Assembly: GCA_964390545.1 (NCBI GenBank)
Contig: CAYMJV010000031.1
Location: 1-34,245, forward strand
Direction of reading: 5' to 3'
Source: CAYMJV01 sp964390545
Lineage (GTDB): Bacteria > Desulfobacterota > BSN033 > UBA1163
DNA: 34,245 nucleotides
In this document: positions 14,437 through 21,810 of the stretch, piece after piece
Position numbering within the stretch: the stretch's first letter is position 1
How the letters are laid out: every line of letters starts with the position of its first letter
The notes under the pieces: model-generated
Told to the model about the DNA's origin: nothing
Databases searched by the model: none
The model's input: only the letters and a program-made list of their open reading frames with translations
Position numbers and translations under genes: made by a program

Positions 14437-14910
14437 TTATTGGGTGGGCTCAATGGGGACATTGAACTCCCCACTGTCGTCGAAGGGTAACTTGACGCTC
14501 GGAGAGCCTGAGTAGATCGATCCCCTTAGCCGATACGTGACGCGGGGCGTTCGGGTCTGTTGGTATTCGGCGATCTGGCGTAAAAAACCCCAGAGGGTGG
14601 TAATGGCTTCTACGTGAAGGACGCCAGAACTGAAGCGATTCACCGTAACATTCTGATTTGAAACTCCTGTCGCGAAACGCTTGCCGTTGACCTCCAATTC
14701 AAACGCGAGACCGTTGATCTCCAGGGATAAATCATTCGGATTCTGGATCCTGAGTTCCAAATCGAAAACCTGCTCAAAAACCTTGACCTCCTGCGCTGTA
14801 ATGTTGGCGATGTTTATCCGGGGACGCTCCAAAGTCCGAAATAGCCCGCTGCAACCAGCGAGACCTGAGAGGGCGGTCAACAGACATAAGGCACATGCGA
14901 TCAACTTCAT
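14437..14910 (-). CDS. LEA2-type (water stress/hypersensitive response) lipoprotein
   Basis: The protein has 157 residues. A signal peptide with lipobox LAGC gives acylated Cys near residue 20, so it is anchored in the outer or inner membrane. The rest is one LEA type 2 (WHy) beta-sandwich: NITAQEVKVFEQVFDLELRI, QNPNDLSLEINGLAFELEVNG and GVSNQNVTVNRFSSGVLHVE fit the family's alternating strands. Bacterial homologues are commonly small lipoproteins of unknown role, possibly desiccation or envelope-stress protection. It converges with the GGDEF gene (95-bp gap). Confidence 0.83.
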   Translation of the reverse strand: MKLIACALCLLTALSGLAGCSGLFRTLERPRINIANITAQEVKVFEQVFDLELRIQNPNDLSLEINGLAFELEVNGKRFATGVSNQNVTVNRFSSGVLHVEAITTLWGFLRQIAEYQQTRTPRVTYRLRGSIYSGSPSVKLPFDDSGEFNVPIEPTQ

Positions 14911-15092
14911 GTTTGGCCTCCTTTACCCATGCCTAAGAATGATAAACATTAGACCTTGAACGGTGAACCATCAACGAAAATCAACTCTTACCGCACTGCG
15001 ATCTTTTGGGCACACAATGACTTTTGGTTGCCCATCACCTCGCCTTCTTGCTTTCTACCCTGAGTTGGAGCGAATCGGTTTCAACTCCCTTC

Positions 15093-15623
15093 TTACTTGG
15101 ATTTTGGACATACCAAGTTATAGAGTCCCTCCGTAGGTTCTTCCGGAGCAATCCGTAGCCATTCCAGTTGCGAAGCTGCAAAACCCTTTTTTGCATTTCC
15201 TTTTTCATCGTATTCAACGCCCGATATCAGCCTGAACATCTTTTCTTCACACTTCAATTCAATGAGCATTCTTTTCTCCGATATCACCAGATCTCTGAGA
15301 AATTCCTTTTGCCATTGCTCATAGAGTATCTCAGATTGCTCTTTTGATAATGCCTTCTTTCCCGACACCTTTCCTTCTATGAATTTCTGTGTCGCTCCCT
15401 TCTTCTCTTCAAATGCCTTTTTCAAATCTTCATCCTTGATCACTCTCTCCCACACCCTAACCACACCTTCAGGCAAATACCTAAGGGTGTCCTTATCATA
15501 ATAGAATTGTCCCATATCGCTCGTGCCATAATGGCACCAATCTACTCCCCACACCTCCACATGGCCAAAGATGAGCCCGATGACGAGAAGGATAATTCCC
15601 AACTTCACCGATATGGATTTCAT
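15093..15623 (-). CDS. Secreted protein, surface-adhesin protein E-like
   Basis: The protein has 176 residues with an N-terminal signal sequence (SISVKLGIILLVIGLIFGHV, then EVWG). After cleavage it has DWCHYGTSDMGQFYYDKDTLRYLPEGVVRVWERV, quoted here only by its ends DWCHYGTSD and VVRVWERV, and later LIELKCEEKMFRLISG and a C-terminal LYNLVCPKSK. This pattern (YYD..., V-W-x-R, ELKC..., final Cys) resembles the Adhesin_E family (PF16747). Three Cys in the mature part may form disulfides. A charged insertion of about 50 residues (KKAFEEKKGATQ ... EQWQKEF) sits in the middle. The function is unknown; the name reflects similarity only. A gap of about 180 bp separates it from the LEA2 gene downstream. 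Confidence 0.7.
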   Translation of the reverse strand: MKSISVKLGIILLVIGLIFGHVEVWGVDWCHYGTSDMGQFYYDKDTLRYLPEGVVRVWERVIKDEDLKKAFEEKKGATQKFIEGKVSGKKALSKEQSEILYEQWQKEFLRDLVISEKRMLIELKCEEKMFRLISGVEYDEKGNAKKGFAASQLEWLRIAPEEPTEGLYNLVCPKSK

Positions 15624-15809
15624 TCAACCCCTCTCCTTCTCTTTATTTTCTGGTCCCCCGCTCTCGCAGGTGCCTGTGAATGGCTGATCTCCAAAAGGGC
15701 ACTCATTTCTTGATCTTTGAGTCTTCTCACTGTCCGGAATCATTTTCAAACACCATTGGAGAAGCCCGACGCGACTTTCATCCTCCTCCTGCGCTTCTAT
15801 TTTTCCATT

Positions 15810-15919
15810 GAAGCTCCCCGGCCCTGCCTACCGGCAGGCCCTGAACCTAGCATGGTACAGGGCAGGCAGGGACCCCACGCATCCCGCCAACAGAGGGCGG
15901 GACGGGGCACGTTCCGGTC
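15810..15919 (+). repeat. Three-hairpin dispersed element, copy F2 (rearranged)
   Basis: It begins like F1 and F3 (GAAGCTCCCCGGC), then carries CCTGCCTACCGGCAGGC (15823-15839), a small hairpin CCCTG ... CAGGG and a TCCCGCC ... GGCGGGA hairpin. It ends in GGGGCACGTTCCGG like the others. The central AATGTA hairpin and CCCCGCGC stem are missing. No gene is seen in the rest of 15624-16243. Confidence 0.8.
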
Positions 15920-16243
15920 AAATGACCCTCAGAATTGGCAGGGCGGGCTTCTCTCCTTTTTTCTTCTTTGTCTAAAAACATACTCCCTTTGCCCCTTCAG
16001 AGGCAAGTGCAAAATTCATTGCTTAACAGTCGCATTTGGACAAAACTTTTAACCGATGGACAATATTGTGTCGGTAGTCATCGGAAAATTTTGGCAGACC
16101 AGAAGAAATCGACTATCCTTCTTGCTTGAATGGATGAACGCCCCCATCCGAAGAAACAACCACCGGGGGTGCGGGCTGGGTATTGACGTAAAGACGGAAG
16201 TTGCAGGCGGCAACCATTTTGTTTTAGAAGTATAGGGACGACG

Positions 16244-17050
16244 ATGAATCAGAAGGATTACTATCAGATTCTAGAGGTAGAGAAAGAGGCTTCGCCTCAA
16301 AAGATCAAGGAGGCTTACCGGAGACTGGCGTTCCAATACCACCCGGATCGAAATAAGGGAAACCCCTCAGCAGTCGAAAAGATGAAAGAGATCAACGAGG
16401 CTTACGCTGTCCTCTCCGATCCTAAGAAAAGAAGAGACTACAACACATTTCATGAGCAATACGGCCCTTATGGATACGATCGGTTCAAGCAGACCTATTC
16501 TGAACAGGATATTTTCAGAGGGTCTGACGTCTATCAGATATTTGAGGAAATGGCCAGATCCTTCGGTTTCCGGGGCTTTGAAGAGGTCTTCAGGGAGTCG
16601 TATGGCCAGGGAGTCCACACCTTCGAATTTCGAAGACCAGGAGTTTTTGGCAGAGGGTTCATATTTTTCGGCCCTGGCTTTCGAAGAAACGGCCGACAGG
16701 AAATTCCATCTCCTTCTGAGATATTGCCGGGAGTCGGAGGTAAATTCGTTCGTTATCTTTTGAAGAAGACCCTCGGGATGAAGGAACCTGCTAGGGGCGA
16801 AGACCTGGAGGATGTCATTTACCTTGATCCCCGGCAAGCCCTTGAAGGAGCGAAGGGGAAATACCTGCACCGGAGGCGATCGAAGGAGCTGATCATTACT
16901 GTTCCTCCCGGAATGAAGGAAGGTCAGAAAATAAGATTGAAGGGGATGGGAAAACCTGGCAGAGAGGGTGGAGAACCGGGTGATCTCTATTTGAAAGTGA
17001 AAATCAAAAGACCGCTCTTAGAGAGAGTGAGAAAACTCTTAAACATTTAA
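16244..17050 (+). CDS. DnaJ-type J-domain protein (CbpA-like, no zinc finger)
   Basis: This is a 268-residue cytoplasmic co-chaperone. The N-terminal J domain (3-68) has the HPD motif in FQYHPDRNKG and an NEAYAVLSDPKKRRDY helix, so it should stimulate the DnaK ATPase. A Gly/Phe/Arg-rich middle (about 90-150) replaces the usual G/F linker, and the CxxCxGxG zinc-finger repeats of DnaJ are absent. The C-terminal domain has DVIYLDPRQALEGAKG, ITVPPGMKEGQKIRLKGMG and GEPGDLYLKVKI, typical of DnaJ_C. Only one C-terminal beta domain appears complete, shorter than in CbpA. It stands alone between repeat-rich gaps, and no heat-shock genes adjoin it. Confidence 0.88.
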   Translation: MNQKDYYQILEVEKEASPQKIKEAYRRLAFQYHPDRNKGNPSAVEKMKEINEAYAVLSDPKKRRDYNTFHEQYGPYGYDRFKQTYSEQDIFRGSDVYQIFEEMARSFGFRGFEEVFRESYGQGVHTFEFRRPGVFGRGFIFFGPGFRRNGRQEIPSPSEILPGVGGKFVRYLLKKTLGMKEPARGEDLEDVIYLDPRQALEGAKGKYLHRRRSKELIITVPPGMKEGQKIRLKGMGKPGREGGEPGDLYLKVKIKRPLLERVRKLLNI

Positions 17051-17117
17051 TCCTTGACGTTCCAACCTATTCTGACGATCAACGAACTAACAGGTGCTGA
17101 AAGAGTATTTTTTCTAA

Positions 17118-17411
17118 AGGATGCTCAAAAATGCCCAGATGCAAGTTGAGCTTTGCGAAATCCCGTTCGCGGGAGCGCTCGAAATCCCTTGTAGGGAACG
17201 CATATATGCGTTCCCTACTGTGCTGTGCTGCCCTACGCCACAACGACTCGCCCTGTTAGATGTGTATAGACTTTGCTCCTCATGCTTCGTGGAAGCAAAT
17301 ATGTTTTCGCTCCATCTCTGAGTTTGGAGGACCTTATCTAACAGGGTGAATGATGAGAGCAACGCCGCAGATGCCTGCCTGCCGGTAGGCAGGGGCGTTT
17401 CTCAGCATCCT
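17118..17411. mobile_element. Composite MITE-like element with nested inverted repeats
   Basis: The terminal arms are AGGATGCT (17118-17125) and AGCATCCT (17404-17411), with partly matching inner sequence (CAAAAATGCC against GGCGTTTCTC). Inside are a perfect 28-bp palindrome at 17191-17218 (core CGCATATATGCG), an 11-bp perfect inverted repeat CCCTGTTAGAT / ATCTAACAGGG (17251-17261 and 17336-17346) enclosing 74 bp, and the 20-bp palindrome CCTGCCTGCCGGTAGGCAGG (17374-17393) inside the right arm. No transposase is present. Ends like this are familiar to me from dispersed repeats in deltaproteobacterial genomes, but that recollection was not checked. Confidence 0.65.
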
Positions 17412-17418
17412 GCTAAAA

Positions 17419-17457
17419 CGAAAGCCTGGCACCCTAACTTTAAATGCCAGGCTTTCG
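17419..17457. repeat. 13-bp-arm inverted repeat
   Basis: The arms CGAAAGCCTGGCA and TGCCAGGCTTTCG are perfect, separated by 13 nt. There is no T-tract on either strand, so an intrinsic terminator is doubtful. It lies 8 bp after the composite element. The AT-rich stretch 17480-17840 that follows shows no gene. Confidence 0.7.
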
Positions 17458-17844
17458 AACTCCCCACCACCCATCTCCCTTAAGGTGGATCATGCTTTAA
17501 ACGAGGGATCGTCTACATCAACAATGCTTACCCTTATCTCTGTTCCATTTTTCAAGAAAAAGATGTATCCCATTTAATACGAAAAAATAGGATGATGTCA
17601 ACAAAAAAATTAGGAAAGACTTTCCCATTTTTGAAACAATATTTTCCCATCTTTGCAAGGCTGAAGATGTCCGTTCTTTCCAAATAGAAAAAATCGATAA
17701 TAAATTTCAAATGTTACAGTGAACAAGGTCGTGGGGAGCACAATTGGATGGTTCGATAATGGACGAAGTTCTCGCAAGGGTCACCGTTTGAAAAAAGATT
17801 CACTTGAGGGATTTATTTGACCTTGAGGGAAGGGGTGAGGGGTG

Positions 17845-17914
17845 TTCGCCTACGGCGGCTTAAGGAGCGGCCTATTTGGCCTTGAGGTTAGAGGAGCGGC
17901 CTTCGGCCTCGAGG
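17845..17914 (+). repeat. Modular hairpin repeat, array E (three units)
   Basis: The units are CGCC-TAC-GGCG followed by GCTTAAGG; AGGAGC + GGCC-TATTT-GGCC + TTGAGG (17863-17887); and AGGAGC + GGCC-TTC-GGCC + TCGAGG + CAA (17892-17917). The last two are joined by TTAG, as in arrays B and D. Confidence 0.85.
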
Positions 17915-17954
17915 CAAATCCATAAACAAGAACGAATAGCAGAGCGGACACAAT

Positions 17955-18060
17955 GAAGCTCCCCGGCCAGAGGCCGGGGCTTCCCGGCAATGTAGTATCA
18001 TTTTACATTGTGCCCCTTGACCCCGCGCGAAGCGTGGGGCTTGCGGAGCACGTTCCGGCC
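17955..18060 (+). repeat. Three-hairpin dispersed element, copy F3 (empty loop)
   Basis: Hairpin 1 is GCCCCGGCC-AGA-GGCCGGGGC in effect (GAAGCTCCCCGGCC, AGA, GGCCGGGGCTTC). Hairpin 2 is AATGTA ... TACATT and hairpin 3 is GTGCCCC ... GGAGCAC with CCCCGCGC ... GCGTGGGG inside. The element ends GTTCCGGCC. It differs from F1 by few bases outside the hairpin-1 loop. It lies just downstream of the mltD stop on the opposite strand. Confidence 0.88.
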
Positions 18061-18095
18061 AGCGTTTTGGCCGAGATTAAAGCGCATTGACCATC

Positions 18096-19436
18096 TCATA
18101 AGCTTAGGTTCCGTTTCTTGGGCGTGTCCTTTTGAACCTTGCCATTCTTTTTCTTGGCCATGGCAACACGTTTTATTTCCTCATCCTTTGAAAGAGGAAT
18201 GAGAAGAGCTATCCCTTTTGAGATCCGGCTGGTCCTTTTCAGATGGTTGAGTTCAAGAAAAGGCTCAAGATCCACCCGGTAGAGTCCGGCGATCCCTGAC
18301 AGGGTCTCTCCTGTTTTGACGAGATGGGTCTTGAATTCAAACTTCTCAAGGGGCTGGAGCGCTTCAAAGTTTTTCAGGAAGAGACCTTTTTTCCCGAAGG
18401 GGATTTTCATTTCATACGCGTCTTCATTCGGAGGGGTCACCCCTCTTTGAAGCTCGGGGTTAAGATCCTTGATTTCCTCAACGGAGGTTTCACAGGCTTT
18501 GGCGACGAGGAGGAGGCCTGTCAACTCCGGGACCTTCACCCTCTCATAACGAAGAGGCTCCTCATACTCAACGTCGGTGAAACCATATCTTTTCGGGTCT
18601 TTGGCAATGAGCGCCGCTGCAATCATCTGGGGAACATAATTTTTTGTCTCCCGTTTCAGATACCGGTATTCCGCAAGTTTCCAGAAGTCCACTGTGCGAT
18701 AACGCTTCATTGCGTTGATGATCTTGTATTCCCCTGCGTTGTAACCCGCAGCGGCAAGGTACCAGCATGCGAACCTCTCATGGAGGTCCTTGAGGTATTT
18801 GGCCGCAGCGAGGGTGGATTTCTCGGGATCCCTCCGCTCATCAACCCACCAGTTCACTTTTAAACCATATTTCTTCCCTGTCCAGTAGATGAATTGCCAG
18901 GGGCCTGAGGCCCTGCTCCTGGAATAAGCATAGGGGTCGAATCCGCTCTCGATGAACGCAATGTATACCAGATCCTCAGGGAGACCGTGCGCTTTAAAGA
19001 GATCTTTCATCAAAGGGATATATTTCTGGGACCTACCAAGCCAAGTAACAAATCTCTCTCGGGCGGTGGTCTGAAAACACTCGATGAACTGCTCCACTCT
19101 GGCATTGATGACGATGGGAATATCGAAATCGAATTCGCTTGTACGTTGATCTCTGACAAGGAACTCCATGTAAATATTGTCGTTAGATTCTTCACGACCA
19201 GGACCCGCCAAGGTCTCGACGGTTAGCCTTTCTCTACCGGGAGGAATGAAAATAGATGTCTTCTCCCAGTAAGACGCGGGGCTTTCTTGAAAGGGGAACA
19301 TTCCCGCCTCTTGCCGAGTGGAAGGAACGTTTTCCTTTGTTGAATAGGAGTGGAGATCGCTTTGGGCACTAGCGTTTGAGAGACAAGAAAATGAGAGAAA
19401 AAAGATGATTCCTGTGAAAGAGACCTTCCGGAGCAA
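18096..19436 (-). CDS. mltD: Membrane-associated lytic murein transglycosylase with LysM (MltD-like)
   Basis: The protein has 446 residues. The start is TTG 19436, which follows AGGAGG at 6 nt and gives a clean signal peptide (MLRKVSFTGIIFFLSFSC ... NASAQS). Longer starts (ATG 19514 or GTG 19526) lack a Shine-Dalgarno site and would bury the signal. The SLT domain has the catalytic Glu in FIESGFDPYAYSRSRASG (E163), then GPWQFI and AAGYNAGEYKI. The C-terminal part has one clear LysM (KTGETLSGIAGLYRVDLEPF) and a weaker LysM-like region before it (LLVAKACETSVEEIKDLNPE). It acts in the periplasm, cleaving peptidoglycan to 1,6-anhydro-muropeptides. The Lys/Arg-rich tail is unusual. It appears monocistronic with its own promoter. 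Confidence 0.9.
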   Translation of the reverse strand: MLRKVSFTGIIFFLSFSCLSNASAQSDLHSYSTKENVPSTRQEAGMFPFQESPASYWEKTSIFIPPGRERLTVETLAGPGREESNDNIYMEFLVRDQRTSEFDFDIPIVINARVEQFIECFQTTARERFVTWLGRSQKYIPLMKDLFKAHGLPEDLVYIAFIESGFDPYAYSRSRASGPWQFIYWTGKKYGLKVNWWVDERRDPEKSTLAAAKYLKDLHERFACWYLAAAGYNAGEYKIINAMKRYRTVDFWKLAEYRYLKRETKNYVPQMIAAALIAKDPKRYGFTDVEYEEPLRYERVKVPELTGLLLVAKACETSVEEIKDLNPELQRGVTPPNEDAYEMKIPFGKKGLFLKNFEALQPLEKFEFKTHLVKTGETLSGIAGLYRVDLEPFLELNHLKRTSRISKGIALLIPLSKDEEIKRVAMAKKKNGKVQKDTPKKRNLSL

Positions 19437-19544
19437 AAGAAACCTCCTCTGCACATGTGAATCGTATAAACCTACCCTATTTACGAAACCTAAAGCGAAG
19501 AAGGTAGTGTGCATTTTTTGTGCCACGTGGAGGTTTTATAACCT

Positions 19545-19572
19545 ATTATAATTAATGGGATTTTAACTTCAA
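19545..19572 (-). promoter_or_regulatory. Sigma70-type promoter for mltD
   Basis: On the minus strand: -35 TTGAAG (19572-19567), 16-nt spacer, perfect -10 TATAAT (19550-19545). The predicted leader is about 100 nt and contains a small inverted repeat AGGTT ... AACCT (19531-19544) at the likely transcription start. Confidence 0.6.
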
Positions 19573-19715
19573 AAGAAGTTGGTCAAGTTTGAAAATTGAC
19601 GGAAATTGGCAGGGTCTTGAAAATTTGTAACATTTTTGGGCCTCTTGGTTGAGAAGTCAATGTCAGTTAAGGAATTGAAAGATTGAGGGTGAGGGCCGAG
19701 GGGCATTCAGGTCGT

Positions 19716-20066
19716 TCAAATCATTTTGATTACACCAGACTTTAACGTTATCCTATTAGGGTCGGAGCGCCAGGGCCAGAGAGCAGCGTAGATCATTTGT
19801 TTCCCGTCTTGCATACAGAAAAAGGATTGCTCGATTCGCAACCCGCCCAAAGAATCAACAAGCTCCTGAATTTTTTTCGGGAAACTTGCTTCTTTTCCAG
19901 ATTCCTTGGTGGCGGGACCTAGATGTTTTCTCAATAAAGAATTAAGGATCTCAAGGTCTTTTACGCCAATGACTGCTTCAAAATACTCCGTCCCACGGGA
20001 GGTCGGTCTGATTTCCATCTCGAGCGTTTTCTGTAACTCCTCTATTAGGTTCACAGCTTTCTCCAT
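19716..20066 (-). CDS. Conserved small protein of unknown function, paralogue 2
   Basis: The protein has 116 residues, starts at ATG (MEKAVNLIEELQKTLEMEIR) and is of an unrecognised family. It is a near copy of the protein at 7920-8288. The central KIQELVDSLGGLRIEQSFF is identical and the C-terminal WPWRSDPNRITLKSGV differs by one residue. The frame is closed by TAA eight codons upstream of the ATG, which supports this start, although no Shine-Dalgarno site is evident. It lies downstream of gapA beyond a hairpin-plus-T terminator, so it is probably transcribed separately. Duplication without flanking inverted repeats suggests recombination or gene conversion rather than transposition. Confidence 0.78.
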   Translation of the reverse strand: MEKAVNLIEELQKTLEMEIRPTSRGTEYFEAVIGVKDLEILNSLLRKHLGPATKESGKEASFPKKIQELVDSLGGLRIEQSFFCMQDGKQMIYAALWPWRSDPNRITLKSGVIKMI

Positions 20067-20121
20067 GTTGAATATTGCTTTGTCGTGACCTGTCGCTTAC
20101 GGCTCAATCCTCTCCAATCTG

Positions 20122-20158
20122 CAAAATAACAAGGGCCAGAATAGAACCTCCTGGCCCT
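20122..20158 (-). terminator. Rho-independent terminator downstream of gapA
   Basis: On the minus strand a perfect 8-bp stem AGGGCCAG / CTGGCCCT with an 11-nt loop is followed by TTGTTATTTT. It lies about 150 bp after the gapA stop, beyond the CCCCGTTAGAA repeats. Confidence 0.72.
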
Positions 20159-20182
20159 CGCAGTTTTATGAAGTCCCCTTTA

Positions 20183-20309
20183 CCCCGTTAGAAAGCTCCG
20201 TTGCTTGCCCCGTTAGAAATTTTTCTTTGTTAACCAGGAGGCCCCTTTGGTAACCTACTTCTAACGGGGCGAGCCCTCCCGTTGGAAGGTCCAAGACCTT
20301 CTAACGGGG
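20183..20309. repeat. CCCCGTTAGAA / TTCTAACGGGG inverted repeat cluster
   Basis: CCCCGTTAGAA occurs at 20183-20193 and 20208-20218. Its exact complement TTCTAACGGGG occurs at 20259-20269 and 20299-20309. A diverged copy CCCGTTGGAAG starts at 20278. The pairs can form alternative stems. The last copy ends 1 bp from the gapA stop codon, so these would form the gapA mRNA 3' end. Confidence 0.8.
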
Positions 20310-20310
20310 T

Positions 20311-21369
20311 TTACTTGGAAGCCATGTATCGGAGGAGGTCAACCACCCGGTTCGAGTATCCCCATTCGTTGTCGTACCAGGAGACAACCTTGAAGAATCT
20401 TTTCTCTCCCTTGAGGTTGTTCTGAAGGGTTGCTAAGGAGTCGTAGATGGAAGAGCTGCTCGAGTGGATGAAGTCTGTTGAAACAAGCTCCTCTTTGCTA
20501 TATTCGAGGATCCCCTTCAGATAAGACTCAGAGGCTTTCTTCATCAACGAATCGATCTCTTCAATGGAGCTGTCTTTCACGGACCGGAAGGTCAAGTCGA
20601 CGACAGAGACATCGGGAGTGGGAACACGAAAAGACATTCCCGTCATCTTCCCCTTGACAGCCGGGATCACTTCGCCCACTGCCTTTGCCGCTCCGGTCGT
20701 GGAAGGAATGATATTGATGGCCGCCGCCCTACCCCCTCTCCAATCCTTCTTCGAAGGACCATCAACCACCTTTTGCGTGGCGGTATAGGCGTGGATGGTG
20801 GTCATGAGGCCGGTTTCAATTCCAATCCCTTCCTTCAAGATCACGTGAACAAGAGGAGCAAGGCAGTTGGTCGTACACGAAGCATTGGAGACAATATGAT
20901 GAGCCTTAGGATCATATTCTTTCTCGTTCACTCCCATGACAAACATTTTCACATCCCCTTTTGCGGGAGCGGTAATGATCACCTTCTTTGCTCCCGCCTG
21001 GATGTGAAGCTTGGCCTTCTCCGCTTCTGTATATAGCCCGGTCGATTCGATCACATATTCGACACCCAAGTCCTTCCAGGGAAGCTGTTCAGGTGTCTTC
21101 GCGGCCAAAACACATTTGATCCGATGGCCATTCACGATGAGAATATCGTCCTCTTCCTGGGAGGGAGAACTCTTTGCGGTGCCGAGAGTGCCAGGAAACT
21201 TACCGTGAACCGAATCGTACTTTAACTGGTAGACAAAATATTTTGCGTCGGTTGTAATATCAACGACTGCCACCACATCAAAATCCCCTAACAACCCCTG
21301 CTCAACCATTGCATTAAAAACAAGCCTCCCAATTCTACCGAAACCGTTGATTGCAACTTTCACAGCCAT
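20311..21369 (-). CDS. gapA: Glyceraldehyde-3-phosphate dehydrogenase, type I
   Basis: This 352-residue cytoplasmic enzyme converts glyceraldehyde-3-phosphate, NAD and phosphate to 1,3-bisphosphoglycerate in glycolysis/gluconeogenesis. Seen are the Rossmann NGFGRIGRLVF at the N-terminus, VVDITTD (the Asp favours NAD over NADP), the catalytic SNASCTTNCLAP (C165), the family's HAYTATQKVVDGPSKKDWRG segment and a C-terminal SWYDNEWGYSNRVVD. It is slightly longer than the usual 330-340 residues because of small insertions (for example TAKSSPSQEEDD). ATG 21369 is preceded by AGGAGGAGC. It is divergent from malQ, so sugar-chain breakdown and lower glycolysis adjoin. A terminator lies downstream. Confidence 0.97.
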   Translation of the reverse strand: MAVKVAINGFGRIGRLVFNAMVEQGLLGDFDVVAVVDITTDAKYFVYQLKYDSVHGKFPGTLGTAKSSPSQEEDDILIVNGHRIKCVLAAKTPEQLPWKDLGVEYVIESTGLYTEAEKAKLHIQAGAKKVIITAPAKGDVKMFVMGVNEKEYDPKAHHIVSNASCTTNCLAPLVHVILKEGIGIETGLMTTIHAYTATQKVVDGPSKKDWRGGRAAAINIIPSTTGAAKAVGEVIPAVKGKMTGMSFRVPTPDVSVVDLTFRSVKDSSIEEIDSLMKKASESYLKGILEYSKEELVSTDFIHSSSSSIYDSLATLQNNLKGEKRFFKVVSWYDNEWGYSNRVVDLLRYMASK

Positions 21370-21810
21370 ATGCTCCTCCTATCGCCGATTTTTTTAGGAA
21401 CGGGTTCAAATCTGAATTTAATTATTATATTTTACTACTTTATAGACCTTTGAGCAATATCTCATTTTTGAGCTGTGTAACTCGCCAGAAAGTGTGAAAA
21501 AATCGGAAAACTCAGAAAACAAATTGTCATCTGAAAGGATGGTTGGGTTGAAGAAGATTTCGAGCGGAACCTTTCGTGATTCAGCTGCCATGGCATAACT
21601 CTGCTTAAACACGTGACTTCTCATGCGACGGAAGGTCACCCATAACATCAAAACGAACCGCATTCGAAAGCTTCGGAAACCCAGCCATCCTTGAAGGGCA
21701 CGGCTGGCCGCTCATTTTTTCACACCTTCTGACGGGTTACCATTTTCAGGCTGATTTTTTTGGCACCCTCTGGCCTCCTTATGATATTATAACCACAAGG
21801 AGGACATCCT
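21370..21810. other. Divergent gapA-malQ intergenic region
   Basis: Next to gapA the sequence is very AT-rich and includes a perfect TATAAT on the minus strand near 21425, without a good -35. A hairpin CCAGCC ... GGCTGG followed by CCGCTCATTTTTTC (about 21681-21721) lies mid-region. Upstream of malQ, TTGGCA followed after 17 nt by GATATT could be a promoter. An 81-codon minus-strand frame (21418-21663) has no recognisable domain; I do not call it. Confidence 0.45.

Noticed and set aside
15717..16129. Plus-strand frames upstream of dnaJ
   Set aside because: They are formed largely by element F2 and have no ribosome site or conserved sequence.
17419..17457. Intrinsic terminator for dnaJ
   Set aside because: The stem is strong, but there is no T-tract and it is about 370 bp from the stop codon.
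21418..21663. 81-codon minus-strand frame between gapA and malQ
   Set aside because: No recognisable domain or Shine-Dalgarno site, and it lies in the presumed gapA promoter region. Kept only as a note in the intergenic entry.
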